From JAAURS01 sp044923475 (GTDB lineage Bacteria > Cyanobacteriota > Cyanobacteriia > Thermosynechococcales > Thermosynechococcaceae), in NCBI RefSeq assembly GCF_044923475.1, contig NZ_CP137338.1, positions 4,526,001 to 4,590,000 on the forward strand: a stretch of 64,000 nt of DNA, given 5' to 3'. This document shows positions 44,380 to 53,545 of this stretch, piece after piece. Position 1 is the first letter of the stretch. Each line of letters opens with the position of its first letter. Both the position numbers and the translations under genes were made by a program. The notes beneath the pieces were generated by a model. It searched no databases. It saw nothing but the letters and a program-made list of their open reading frames with translations, and had not been told where the DNA came from.

Positions 44380-44640
44380 ATGAGTAACGCAGAACAAAAT
44401 CCTCTAGATATCTACCTGCGCTTTGCTGCCTTAGAGCGTCGAGTCACAAAACTGGAATCCAGCCTTCAGGAAATTGACCGCATCGTCGACCCCCAAGGCT
44501 GGATAGGCGAAGCTTTTAATGTTCTAGAATCCCACGTCGATCGACGTTTCGATACCATCGACCATCGACTCGACTCGATGGACTCCAAGATAGATACCAT
44601 CCTGCAACACATCACAGGCATAAACCGCACGAACGATTGA
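44380..44640 (+). CDS. Small coiled-coil protein of unknown function
   Basis: This 86-residue protein has hydrophobic heptads in two blocks: YLRFAALERRVTKLESSLQE and VDRRFDTIDHRLDSMDSKID. The second block resembles the short coiled-coil repeats of cyanobacterial and phage-like proteins. It has no signal peptide or membrane segment. It has a good ATG and an intact frame, but no family can be named. Confidence 0.5.
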   Translation: MSNAEQNPLDIYLRFAALERRVTKLESSLQEIDRIVDPQGWIGEAFNVLESHVDRRFDTIDHRLDSMDSKIDTILQHITGINRTND

Positions 44641-44789
44641 GAATAATTTGCCGTTAATTTTATCTATACCGCCCATGCTACCCGAATAAAAAGGCGAATG
44701 AATTTTGTCGCGCTTGCGCTTCGCTCCCGATCCATTCCCCCAAATTCCAGTCACAATGGAAATCGTGGTCCGTAATCTTCGGTGAGCCT

Positions 44790-45929
44790 GTGATTGCCCA
44801 TTCGTTAACCCTTTCTGCTCTGTTAGACCGAGCCGCATCAGGCCGAGACCTTACCTCTCAAGAAGGCGAGCTGCTGCTGAAACAAAGCGATCCGGCAGCA
44901 ATTCAAGAAATTCGGCAGGCAGCGGATGAGCTCCGGCGATCGCTGGTGGGGGAAACCGTCACCTACGTGGTCAACCGCAATATCAACTTCACCAACATCT
45001 GCGAACAGCACTGTGGCTTCTGCGCGTTCCGCCGCGATGAGGGGGATCGAGACGCCTACTGGCTCTCCCATCAGCAGATTCTAGAAAAAGCCTTAGATGG
45101 AGCGCTCCAAGGCATCACAGAAATTTGCATGCAGGGAGGACTGCATCTCGGCGCGAAGATTGGCGGGCGATCGCTCCCCTATTACGTTCAACTGGTGGAA
45201 ACCCTCCAGGATAAATTTCCGAAGCTGCATCTCCACGCCTTTTCGCCCCAAGAAATTCAGTTTATTGCCCGCGAAGATGGCTTGAGCTATTGGGAAGTCA
45301 TTGCTGCCCTCAAAACGGCTGGAGTACAGTCCATGCCGGGAACAGCTGCCGAAGTGCTTAACGATGAAGTGCGGCGGGTGCTGTGTCCGGAAAAAATCGA
45401 TACCGCCACTTGGCTGGAGATTGTAGAAACCGCCCATCGCTTGGGGATGCCCACCACCAGTACGATGCTATCCGGCCACATCGAAACCCCGGAGCAGCAG
45501 ATCGAGCATTTGGAACATTTGAGATCGCTCCAGCAGCGCGCCCAGGAACGCGGCAATACGGGCATTACCGAATTTATCCTGCTGCCCTATATCGGCCAAG
45601 ATGCGCCCAAACCCCTGCGCAAAAAAGTAGGCCGCGACCAGCCCATTTTGCAAGATGCCCTCCATCTGACGGCGGTTGCCCGTCTCTTTCTGGGGCGCTG
45701 GATCGCAAACCACCAACCCAGTTGGGTCAAGCTAGGGCTGGCGGGTGCTACGGAAGCCTTGCAGTGGGGCTGCAACGATCTCGGCGGCACTTTAATGGAA
45801 GAACACATCACGTCTATGGCCGGGGCGCAGGGGGGCACCTGCATGACTGTGGCGCAATTGCAGGGGGCGATCGCCTCCTTAGAGCGACCTTGGCAGCAAC
45901 GCAATACCCTCTACGAACGCCTTCCCTAA
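44790..45929 (+). CDS. cofH: FO synthase subunit 2, radical SAM protein CofH
   Basis: This 379-residue radical SAM protein uses a GTG start. The 4Fe-4S motif is C71-x3-C75-x2-C78 in NICEQHCGFCAFRRDEGD, and ITEICMQGGLH, PGTAAEVLNDEVRR and GGTLMEEHI are typical of CofH. With CofG it makes the deazaflavin 7,8-didemethyl-8-hydroxy-5-deazariboflavin (FO) from tyrosine and a flavin precursor. Cyanobacteria use FO as the antenna of class I-type photolyases and generally do not make F420. CofG is not in the window. Confidence 0.93.
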   Translation: MIAHSLTLSALLDRAASGRDLTSQEGELLLKQSDPAAIQEIRQAADELRRSLVGETVTYVVNRNINFTNICEQHCGFCAFRRDEGDRDAYWLSHQQILEKALDGALQGITEICMQGGLHLGAKIGGRSLPYYVQLVETLQDKFPKLHLHAFSPQEIQFIAREDGLSYWEVIAALKTAGVQSMPGTAAEVLNDEVRRVLCPEKIDTATWLEIVETAHRLGMPTTSTMLSGHIETPEQQIEHLEHLRSLQQRAQERGNTGITEFILLPYIGQDAPKPLRKKVGRDQPILQDALHLTAVARLFLGRWIANHQPSWVKLGLAGATEALQWGCNDLGGTLMEEHITSMAGAQGGTCMTVAQLQGAIASLERPWQQRNTLYERLP

Positions 45930-46041
45930 GCATGGGTCAGAAAACGCTATACTGAGCAGTCAGTTATTTGAGGTCATGTACGGACGCCCTCGCTCGGGTT
46001 TTACCTTACAGATCTGTGGTTAGCAAAGGTACAACAGCTCA

Positions 46042-47700
46042 ATGAACACGGCGCGGCGTGCAGAATTACGAAATCAGCTCAGAGCAAAACGGATGCGATC
46101 GCTGGCCTTAACCCTGGGGGGAGCTGCCTTCCTCGTGGTAGGGGGGACTGCGGCTTATTTCTTACTCAATGGCCGTCAATCGGAAAGCGTTATTCCTTTC
46201 GGTGCTGCTGTTACCCCACAAACCGCGCTCTTGAGCCTAACCGCGTCAACCAACGAAGGCCCCTGGCGACAACTGGGAGAATTTGGCACTCCAGAAACTA
46301 AAACGCGTTGGAAAGGACAGCTCAAGAATATTGAAACCGATTTTTTAGAGCCTTTTGGCCTCTCTTACGACAAAGATATTCGTCCTTGGGTGGGCTCGCA
46401 GCTCAATCTCGTACTGCTATCTCCCGCGCCCGAAGATGTTGCTAAAGTCGGCGCAAATGCAGCAGTCTGGTTTCTACCGATGCGAGATCCCCAACAAGCG
46501 AGGTCTGTTGTGGATCGTGCGGCGGGCAGCGCGTCCCAAAAGCGGACTTATAAAGATGTCGAAGTTCAAACTTTTCAAGGTCAAAACGGCAAATCTCTCT
46601 CTGCAGTGGTCCTAGAGAACCGTTTGCTTGTCGTCAGCAACGGCAACAATACCCTCAACCAAGTCATCGACACCTATCGAGGTGCGCCCTCTCTCGCCCA
46701 GACGCCCAGATTGCAAGAAGCCATGAAAGAGGTAGAGGATTCCTCTGCTTTCGCGCAAGTCTACGTGAACCTGCCGATCGCCGCAGCGGGTCTGCTGCAA
46801 AATGCGGGTCGCGGTATTTCGCAATCCACCATTGGGCGCATCCAAGCGGTGCAAGGCATTGGCGCTTCGATCGAGATTGAAAACGACGGGCTTAACTTTA
46901 AGGCGATCTCCTGGCTGAAACCGGATGCCAAGCAGGAGGTAAAGGGGAGCAATAAAACCCAAACTCTGGCACGGCTGCTGCCTGGGGACACCCTTGCGAT
47001 CGCCTCTGGCGTCAATTTTCAACAGGCTTGGCAAGACCACACTCAAGGGACGGAATCCCAGTTAATCGTGCCATTGAATCCCAGTAAAATTCAGGCGAGT
47101 TTGCTGAAGTCGACGGGCCTGGATTTTGAAAAAGAATTTGCGAGCTGGATGGACGGTGAATTTATAGCTGCCGTGGTGCCGACTGCCAATTCGTCTAAAC
47201 AGGGGGTTGGCATGATGCTGCTAGCCAAAGCCAACGACCGCGCTAAAGCAGATCGAGCGTTTCAGAAACTGGATACCGCCATGCGCGATCGCCACAATTT
47301 TTTGGTCGCTGAATCTAAAGTAGGAAACCGCTCCGTGACCACTTGGAAGGTACCGCCCAACCTACCCTTGGCAACCCACGGGTGGTTAGATAACAACGTG
47401 GCCTTTTTTACCTTCGGCGCGCCGATCTCCGAGCGGATTTTGACCCCGCAAAATAATTCCCTTGCAGATGCCGCCCTGTTTCAAAAAACGCGGTCGTCGA
47501 ACCTCACCTCTAATACAGGCCAGTTTTTTGTAGACCTGCCGCGCGCGGTCGCGACGATGCAAAATAGCCCTCTGCTGCCCAAGCTGGCACCCACAGCAAA
47601 TCAGATTGCTCAAGCCATTGAGGGCATCGGTATGTCGACTGCCATTCACAACGCTTGGAGCACCCGTTACGACTTTACCGTGAAGCTCAAACGCCAATAG
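46042..47700 (+). CDS. DUF3352 family membrane-anchored protein
   Basis: This 552-residue protein has a basic N-terminus (ARRAELRNQLRAKRMR) followed by one transmembrane segment (about residues 20-42, LALTLGGAAFLVVGGTAAYF). A large extracytoplasmic part follows, with the DUF3352 pattern: VTPQTALLSLTAS, WRQLGEFGTPET, FGLSYDKDIRPWVG, LARLLPGDTLAIASG and a C-terminal IAQAIEGIGMSTA. The family is widespread in cyanobacteria, and its role is unknown. It stands between cofH and hemF without tight spacing. Confidence 0.85.
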   Translation: MNTARRAELRNQLRAKRMRSLALTLGGAAFLVVGGTAAYFLLNGRQSESVIPFGAAVTPQTALLSLTASTNEGPWRQLGEFGTPETKTRWKGQLKNIETDFLEPFGLSYDKDIRPWVGSQLNLVLLSPAPEDVAKVGANAAVWFLPMRDPQQARSVVDRAAGSASQKRTYKDVEVQTFQGQNGKSLSAVVLENRLLVVSNGNNTLNQVIDTYRGAPSLAQTPRLQEAMKEVEDSSAFAQVYVNLPIAAAGLLQNAGRGISQSTIGRIQAVQGIGASIEIENDGLNFKAISWLKPDAKQEVKGSNKTQTLARLLPGDTLAIASGVNFQQAWQDHTQGTESQLIVPLNPSKIQASLLKSTGLDFEKEFASWMDGEFIAAVVPTANSSKQGVGMMLLAKANDRAKADRAFQKLDTAMRDRHNFLVAESKVGNRSVTTWKVPPNLPLATHGWLDNNVAFFTFGAPISERILTPQNNSLADAALFQKTRSSNLTSNTGQFFVDLPRAVATMQNSPLLPKLAPTANQIAQAIEGIGMSTAIHNAWSTRYDFTVKLKRQ

Positions 47701-47873
47701 ATGCCAAAGTTTTGTTAAAAATCCGGCAGAACTCCCGCACAACAAGCCGTCCTGTGGCTCAATTGAGGATAGCCCAGAATCAAAATCGATGGTGCGAGTC
47801 CGGTTTCTAGACTTGTCCGCAACTGCGTTGGCGTTGGGCCTGCATATTTCCTCGTCCGAGCACTATCATTGCT

Positions 47874-48911
47874 ATGACTGTTTCTTCCGCCGCCGAATTA
47901 AGCTCGACTCTGAACGGTCCTCCATCTGACTCCAAGCAACGGGTCGTGAGCTTTTTGCGATCGCTCCAAGATTCCATCTGCCAAAAGCTGGAGGCCGTCG
48001 ATGGCGGCGGTTCGTTTCAGCAAGATGAGTGGGAGCGGCCTGAAGGCGGCGGCGGTCGTTCGCGAGTCATGCGCGAGGGCAATGTTCTGGAGCAGGGCGG
48101 CGTTGGATTTTCGGAGGTTTGGGGAGAGCATTTGCCGCCTTCGATCTTGAATCAGCGCCCCGAGGCCGCAGGCCACAAGTGGTTTGCAACGGGAACTTCG
48201 ATGGTGCTGCACCCGCGCAATCCTTACATTCCAACCGTTCATTTGAACTATCGCTATTTTGAAGCCGGCCCCGTCTGGTGGTTTGGCGGCGGCATCGACT
48301 TGACGCCCTATTATCCGTTTCTCGAAGACGTGGTGCATTTCCACAGCACGCTCAAGGATGCCTGCGATCGCCACCACCCCGAATACTACCCCACCTTCAA
48401 ACGCTGGTGCGATGAATACTTTTATCTAAAGCATCGTCAGGAAACCCGCGGCGTGGGCGGCATCTTCTACGACTATCAGGACGGCACGGGCGCGCTGTAT
48501 CGAGGTCCAGATGCCGACGGGCCAGCAGGGCAATACAGCGCCCAAGTCGGCGCGCCCGCCCAGCGGTCTTGGGAGGAGCTGTTTGGGCTGATGCAGAGTT
48601 GCGGCAATGCATTTTTGCCCGCTTACGTACCTATTCTCGAAAAGCGACGGAGCCAAGCCTATAACGAGCTGGAGCGCAATTTCCAACTGTATCGGCGGGG
48701 TCGCTATGTGGAGTTCAACTTGGTCTACGACCGAGGGACGATTTTTGGGCTTCAAACCAATGGCCGCACCGAATCGATTTTAATGTCCCTACCGCCGCTG
48801 GTGCGTTGGGAGTATGGTTACCAGCCCGAACCCGGCACCCGCGAAGCCCAACTTTACGAGACCTACCTGAAGCCTCAAGATTGGCTGTCTGGGACAGTTG
48901 CCCATTCTTAA
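47874..48911 (+). CDS. hemF: Oxygen-dependent coproporphyrinogen III oxidase
   Basis: This 345-residue protein matches HemF: GGGGRSRVMREGNVLEQGGV, ATGTSMVLHPRNPYIPTVHL, NYRYFEAGPVWWFGGGIDLT and RGRYVEFNLVYDRGTIFGL. It oxidatively decarboxylates two propionates of coproporphyrinogen III to give protoporphyrinogen IX, using O2, in heme and chlorophyll synthesis. The N-terminal 15-20 residues are poorly conserved. The length is normal and all signature segments are intact. Confidence 0.96.
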   Translation: MTVSSAAELSSTLNGPPSDSKQRVVSFLRSLQDSICQKLEAVDGGGSFQQDEWERPEGGGGRSRVMREGNVLEQGGVGFSEVWGEHLPPSILNQRPEAAGHKWFATGTSMVLHPRNPYIPTVHLNYRYFEAGPVWWFGGGIDLTPYYPFLEDVVHFHSTLKDACDRHHPEYYPTFKRWCDEYFYLKHRQETRGVGGIFYDYQDGTGALYRGPDADGPAGQYSAQVGAPAQRSWEELFGLMQSCGNAFLPAYVPILEKRRSQAYNELERNFQLYRRGRYVEFNLVYDRGTIFGLQTNGRTESILMSLPPLVRWEYGYQPEPGTREAQLYETYLKPQDWLSGTVAHS

Positions 48912-49016
48912 TCCGCTTACGCTTGGCGGCTCGGGCTGCCATCTCTGGGTGAGCGATCTGCGCTCGCCCCCTTTGCGTATCGGCACGATTCCCCTCGACT
49001 GGATAACCTCAACCCC

Positions 49017-50444
49017 ATGACCGTTACGCCGTTTCGAGTTCCATTGATGCAAGACCCCAAGGCACTCTACGAGTGTCTGGCGACGTTTCAAGCATCAAGC
49101 TCGAACGACGAGGCGATCGCCAGTATTTCTTTGGCACTTCCGCCCCTCGATCCCCTCGCGGCCTTAGAACAGCTCGGTCATGCCACCCAGGCGCATTTCT
49201 ACTGGGAGCACCCGACTGAAAAAACGGCAATCGCGGCGATGCAGCCCATCGCGCGGCAGTCGATCGACGGCGGCGATCGGTTTGCTAAGACCCAACGATT
49301 TATCTCTGAGGTTTTGCAGCGCACCGCCACCGCAGGCGAACTGCATTTACCGATGGCAGGGCCTCATTTTTTCTGTAGTTTTACGTTTTTTGACAAAGCC
49401 CACCACGAGGCGCAGCGGTTCCCAGCCGCGACGGTCTTTTTGCCCCAGTGGCAGGTGGCTTGCGTGCGGGGCCAGGGGGTTTTAGTGGCAAATTTGCCCC
49501 TTACACCCACCGCCAATCTCGCGCAGCTGACGGATTCTGTATTGCAGATCTGGCAGCGACTCCAATGCCGCAGCGCGATCTACCGCGATCGCTTTTCCCT
49601 ACCGCTGCTCCACGTTCCCGAGCCTTGTTTGAGCCATCAAACTCGGTTTTTAGAGGCCGCCGAGGCGACCTTAACGCAAATTCGCAAGGGCGAACTGGAA
49701 AAACTCGTGCTGTCCGAAACCCTGGAGGTGAAGACTGCTACACCGCTGCCCCTGGCTCCGACGCTCCACAAACTGCGATCCCGCTATGGGGACTGCCAAA
49801 TTTTTTCGCTGCGGGACGATCGGGGCCAGGGTTTTATTGGGGCAAGTCCAGAACGGTTGTTGCAAATCCAAGAGGGGCGGCTGACGGCGGATGCCTTGGC
49901 GGGTTCGGCCCCGCGAGGGCGGACGTTAAGGGAGGATGCGGCGCTGGGCGATCGCCTCCTCAAAAGCGCGAAGGATATCCACGAGCATCGACTGGTGTTG
50001 GCTTTCATTCAGCAACGGCTGCAAAGCTTGGGCATTGCGCCCCATTCGACTTCTCCAGCCCACCTATTGCAGCTCCCAAACATTCAGCACCTGCGGACCC
50101 TGGTAACGGCTGACTTACCCGATCGCATTGGGTTGTTGAACGTACTGGCAGCGCTCCACCCCACGCCCGCAGTAGCAGGCACGCCGCAGCACAGTGCGGA
50201 ACCGTATCTGCGCCGTTACGAACCCTTCGATCGCCACCTTTACGCGGCACCCCTAGGCTGGGTGGACTACCGCGGTAACGGCAGCTTTACGGTCGGCATT
50301 CGCTCGGCGCTGCTCCAGGGCAATTGTTTGCGCCTCTATGCAGGTGCGGGAATTGTGGCGGGTTCCGACCCCCATCGCGAGTGGGCGGAGGTGCGGCTCA
50401 AGCTCCAGACGTTATTGCAAGCCCTTGTGGAATATAAAATGTAG
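49017..50444 (+). CDS. menF: Isochorismate synthase
   Basis: This 475-residue chorismate-using enzyme fits MenF more than TrpE/PabB: GELEKLVLSETLEVK carries the lysine that activates water, GFIGASPERLLQIQEG and DALAGSAPRGRTLREDAALG follow, then KDIHEHRLVLAFIQQRL and HPTPAVAGTP. The C-terminus has the Mg-binding RLYAGAGIVAGSDPHREWAE. It converts chorismate to isochorismate for phylloquinone, the photosystem I quinone. No other men gene is adjacent. Confidence 0.93.
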   Translation: MTVTPFRVPLMQDPKALYECLATFQASSSNDEAIASISLALPPLDPLAALEQLGHATQAHFYWEHPTEKTAIAAMQPIARQSIDGGDRFAKTQRFISEVLQRTATAGELHLPMAGPHFFCSFTFFDKAHHEAQRFPAATVFLPQWQVACVRGQGVLVANLPLTPTANLAQLTDSVLQIWQRLQCRSAIYRDRFSLPLLHVPEPCLSHQTRFLEAAEATLTQIRKGELEKLVLSETLEVKTATPLPLAPTLHKLRSRYGDCQIFSLRDDRGQGFIGASPERLLQIQEGRLTADALAGSAPRGRTLREDAALGDRLLKSAKDIHEHRLVLAFIQQRLQSLGIAPHSTSPAHLLQLPNIQHLRTLVTADLPDRIGLLNVLAALHPTPAVAGTPQHSAEPYLRRYEPFDRHLYAAPLGWVDYRGNGSFTVGIRSALLQGNCLRLYAGAGIVAGSDPHREWAEVRLKLQTLLQALVEYKM

Positions 50445-50601
50445 ACTCCGAATCGAGCATCTATATTTTTTGCAGCGACCATCAGATCGGAGGCCAACCG
50501 CACTGGTTTTACAGCAGCCATCTCAGGACTGAATCGACTAAGATGGTGATCTAAGGCTAGATCTATATCTCAGCCTCGTTTTTTACAATCTCCCAGAACC
50601 T

Positions 50602-51162
50602 ATGACCACTGAACTTGCCTTCGATAAACGCAAAATCGACCATCCTCCTTACGAAATTCATACCTTGGGCGATCGCGTCCTGCGTCAGACGGCAAAACGG
50701 GTCGCGAAGGTAGATGCAGAGACTCGTCAGATTGTCGAAAATATGCTGAGAACGATGTACAGCGCTGACGGCATCGGGCTGGCCGCGCCTCAGGTGGCGA
50801 TCGCCAAGCAAATTATCGTGGTGGACATCGAACCCGATGAAGCCGCAAATCCGCCGCTGATTTTGATCAACCCCGTCATCCGCAAAAAAAGTCCCGACCT
50901 AAGCGTGGCCCAAGAAGGATGTCTGAGCATTCCAGAGGTATACCTCGATGTCAAGCGGCCAGAAGTAATCGAGGTCGCATTTAAGGACGAACTGGGCCGT
51001 CCCCAGGCAATCCGTGCCAAAGGGTTGCTGTCTCGTGCCATCCAACACGAAATGGATCACCTTTCTGGGGTGCTCTTTGTGGACCGGGTGGAGAATGCGC
51101 TGCTGCTGAACCAAGAGTTAGACAAGCACGGTTTCTCTCAAAAGGATGTGAAGCCAGCTTGA
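50602..51162 (+). CDS. def: Peptide deformylase
   Basis: This 186-residue protein has all three conserved motifs: GIGLAAPQV (from about residue 57), EGCLSIP (with the cysteine metal ligand) and HEMDH (H149, E150 and H153). It removes the formyl group from the N-terminal methionine of nascent proteins, with Fe2+ or Zn2+. The short N-terminal extension before the HTLGDRVLRQ segment is common in cyanobacteria. Confidence 0.96.
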   Translation: MTTELAFDKRKIDHPPYEIHTLGDRVLRQTAKRVAKVDAETRQIVENMLRTMYSADGIGLAAPQVAIAKQIIVVDIEPDEAANPPLILINPVIRKKSPDLSVAQEGCLSIPEVYLDVKRPEVIEVAFKDELGRPQAIRAKGLLSRAIQHEMDHLSGVLFVDRVENALLLNQELDKHGFSQKDVKPA

Positions 51163-51213
51163 GGGGTAGGCTGATAAACCGATCGAGCTGCGTATAGGGC
51201 TAATCAGAAAAAT

Positions 51214-51420
51214 ATGGTCATACCGACAAAAAGCGGAATTCTCTTACTGTTCTCTTGCGTTGCCTTTATCGCCGTCGTAGGGTGTACGTTCGAGCTATCT
51301 TCTGGCGAACCATCGCTAGGGCAATGGCCGACGATCGCTATTTTGGCGTTGAGCGTGCCCTTGGGCGTCTTTACCTTTATTGCAGCGGCGCGCGAAGCAA
51401 AGGCAAGTCTGAAAAGCTAA
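51214..51420 (+). CDS. Small membrane protein, two transmembrane segments
   Basis: This 68-residue protein has hydrophobic segments at about residues 7-25 (SGILLLFSCVAFIAVVGC) and 37-58 (WPTIAILALSVPLGVFTFIA), with a basic C-terminal tail. It starts 51 bp after def. It resembles short conserved cyanobacterial proteins, but I cannot name a family. A real gene is likely given clean hydrophobic patterning. Confidence 0.6.
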   Translation: MVIPTKSGILLLFSCVAFIAVVGCTFELSSGEPSLGQWPTIAILALSVPLGVFTFIAAAREAKASLKS

Positions 51421-51442
51421 GCATAGAGAAAAGGGGAATACC

Positions 51443-52243
51443 ATGACCCAATCGCTCTCAACCTCAACGGATGCAGTATCGCCAGAGTATCCCGATCTGG
51501 TGGTACCGGATATCAGCGATCTGGTCATTGAAGACGATACCCCTGTGGACAATCTGATCTCTGAAAAACAGCAGCGGCTTCTGACCGAGCCACTTTATAG
51601 CGCTCAAGATCTATTTAAGGGACGTTCCTTTTTAGCCAGCGCTAATGTGGGCGTATTTTATGCCCTCCGCCGCCCGCCCTTAGTGCCGGATGTCTTTTTA
51701 AGTCTTAATGTTGAGCCGCCCCAAGACTTTAAAGAGAAGAAAAATCGTACCTACTTTGTCTGGGAATTCGGTAAGCCACCCGATGTTGTAATTGAAATTG
51801 TCTCGAATAAAGAAGGCAATGAGTTAGGGTACAAACTGACAAACTACGCTCAGATGGGCGTAACCTACTACATCGTGTACGATCCTTTGCAACAGTTAGG
51901 GCAAAAGCTTTTGTACGCGTTTGGCCTGCGGGAAGGACAATATCTCGAACTAGAGCGCCTGTGGCTACCTCAAGTGGGTCTTGGTCTAACACTTTGGCAA
52001 GGTGCTTTTGAAGAGGTCCAAGGTGAATGGCTGCGCTGGTGCGATGAGACCGGAGCGGTTATTACAACGGGGGCAGAACGAGCGGAACAAGAGCATCAAC
52101 GAGCAGAACAAGAGCATCAACGAGCAGAACAAGAGCATCAACGAGCAGAAGCTGCCGAACGTCGAGTGGCAGAACTATTGCAGCAAATGCAGACGATGAA
52201 CATACAGCCCATAGCAGGATTAGACGAAGCCTCAGAGCGTTGA
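51443..52243 (+). CDS. Uma2 family endonuclease-like protein with C-terminal coiled-coil
   Basis: This 266-residue protein has the Uma2/DUF820 restriction-endonuclease-like fold: LVPDVFLSL and PPDVVIEIVSNKEGNE provide the PD-(D/E)xK-type residues, and YAQMGVTYYIVYDP follows. Uma2 proteins are very numerous in cyanobacteria, and their biological role is unclear. After residue 210 comes a charged coiled-coil made of RAEQEHQ heptads from a 21-bp tandem repeat (52079-52141). A decayed relative is at 42121-42345. Confidence 0.85.
   Translation: MTQSLSTSTDAVSPEYPDLVVPDISDLVIEDDTPVDNLISEKQQRLLTEPLYSAQDLFKGRSFLASANVGVFYALRRPPLVPDVFLSLNVEPPQDFKEKKNRTYFVWEFGKPPDVVIEIVSNKEGNELGYKLTNYAQMGVTYYIVYDPLQQLGQKLLYAFGLREGQYLELERLWLPQVGLGLTLWQGAFEEVQGEWLRWCDETGAVITTGAERAEQEHQRAEQEHQRAEQEHQRAEAAERRVAELLQQMQTMNIQPIAGLDEASER
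52079..52141 (+). repeat. Three 21-bp tandem repeats in the Uma2-like gene
   Basis: Three consecutive 21-bp units encode RAEQEHQ; only one base (GCG versus GCA) differs among the units. The partial fourth unit continues as RAEAAERR. The unit adds exactly one coiled-coil heptad plus keeps the frame, so copy number can change by slippage without breaking the gene. Confidence 0.85.
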
Positions 52244-52304
52244 TTTTTCCTGCTAAGGTATTGCCAGCTAAGATAAAAGACGTTGTTGGCACATTCATCA
52301 AAAC

Positions 52305-53453
52305 ATGCAAGAGCGGGCAGCTTGGTTAGCTTGGGCACAAATTTCAGGAATTGGGCCAGTGTCGCTACAGCGACTGCAAGAGCACTTCGGTAGCCTAACC
52401 AGAGCCTGGACTGCCCCTCTAGACGAACTTGGGTCGGTGAATGGCATTGGGCCGACCGTCCTAAAGGCGATCGCCGCCCAGCGCCCGCAGCTAGATCCAG
52501 ATGCTTTTCTGAGCCACCATCTTCGAGCCAATCCCACCTTTTGGACTCCAGCAGATCCAGACTATCCGCGTCTGCTCAAAGAAATCCCCGATCCGCCTGC
52601 GGTGCTCTATTACCGAGGCAATCCGGCCTTACTGGATGCCCAAGGTCATACTCCTGTCGTAGCGATTGTAGGCACCCGCGACCCTTCCGACTACGCCCAG
52701 CGCTGGACCCGTAAATTGGCTGTTGTCCTGGCCAAAAACGACATCGCAGTGATCTCTGGAATGGCAGAGGGGATCGACACCCAAGCTCATTTGGGTTGTC
52801 TGGAGGCTAAAGGCCAGACGATCGCCGTTTTAGGCACTGGCACCGATATTGCCTATCCACCTCGAAATCGCGCCCTGCACCAACAAATTTTAGAGCGAGG
52901 GTTGGCCATCAGCGAGTATCCCGCAGGTACTCAACCGAATCGCGCTCATTTTCCACGTCGCAACCGGATGATTGCCGCCCTCAGCCGCGCCACTTTAGTC
53001 ATGGAAGCACCCCAGCGATCGGGGGCGCTGATTACGGCTTATATGGCCAATGATTACGGTCGGGATGTGTACGTGCTCCCCGGCACTCTAGACAATCCCC
53101 GCGCGGCAGGCTGTTTGGGGCTGATGACCAAAGGCGCGCAGTTAATTTTGGGGGAGGGGCATCTCTTAGAACTGCTAGGAACCATCCCTACGCTCGATCC
53201 CATCCCAGTTAAATCACCTGGAATTCCTGTGGCTGCGAAGGTCGAGATGCCCGCGCTCAGTGCCGATCTGCAGAAAGTCTGGACGCTGGTGCAATCGCTC
53301 TACGAAGGCTCGGGACAGACGGCGCTATCTTTCGATCGCTTGGTTCAGGATGCCGCCCAACCTGCAAATGAGGTGTCGAGCGCGTTGCTTCAGTTGGAGT
53401 TGATGGGTTTGGTAACGCAGTTGCCGGGGATGCGGTATGCGGTGGCGATGTGA
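52305..53453 (+). CDS. dprA: DNA-processing protein DprA
   Basis: This 382-residue protein has the three parts of long DprA proteins. They are an N-terminal helix-hairpin-helix-like region (ISGIGPVSLQRL, VNGIGPTVLKAI), a Rossmann-like core (about residues 70-290) with VAIVGTRDPSDYA, VISGMAEGIDTQAHLG, VLGTGTDIAYPP, FPRRNRMIAALS and SGALITA, and a C-terminal winged-helix (about 320-380). DprA protects incoming single-stranded DNA and loads RecA during natural transformation. This supports competence in the host; many cyanobacteria are competent. Confidence 0.95.
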   Translation: MQERAAWLAWAQISGIGPVSLQRLQEHFGSLTRAWTAPLDELGSVNGIGPTVLKAIAAQRPQLDPDAFLSHHLRANPTFWTPADPDYPRLLKEIPDPPAVLYYRGNPALLDAQGHTPVVAIVGTRDPSDYAQRWTRKLAVVLAKNDIAVISGMAEGIDTQAHLGCLEAKGQTIAVLGTGTDIAYPPRNRALHQQILERGLAISEYPAGTQPNRAHFPRRNRMIAALSRATLVMEAPQRSGALITAYMANDYGRDVYVLPGTLDNPRAAGCLGLMTKGAQLILGEGHLLELLGTIPTLDPIPVKSPGIPVAAKVEMPALSADLQKVWTLVQSLYEGSGQTALSFDRLVQDAAQPANEVSSALLQLELMGLVTQLPGMRYAVAM

Positions 53454-53545
53454 GAGGGTGGGAGACATCAATCTTGACGCTGATGCAGTCGAGGGAGATA
53501 AAGTGTTTGATGTAAAACTTGACGGTAGAGAAAAAATCTATGGAT

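Noticed and set aside
47745..47812. tRNA-like stretch with a D-arm-like GGCT/AGCC hairpin and a T-arm-like GGTGCGAGTCC
   Set aside because: No acceptor stem closes, no anticodon stem of 5 bp fits, and the TTC of the T-loop is missing.
49448..50113. 221-codon alternate frame in menF
   Set aside because: Same-strand shadow with glycine/arginine-rich composition; MenF motifs are in the other frame.
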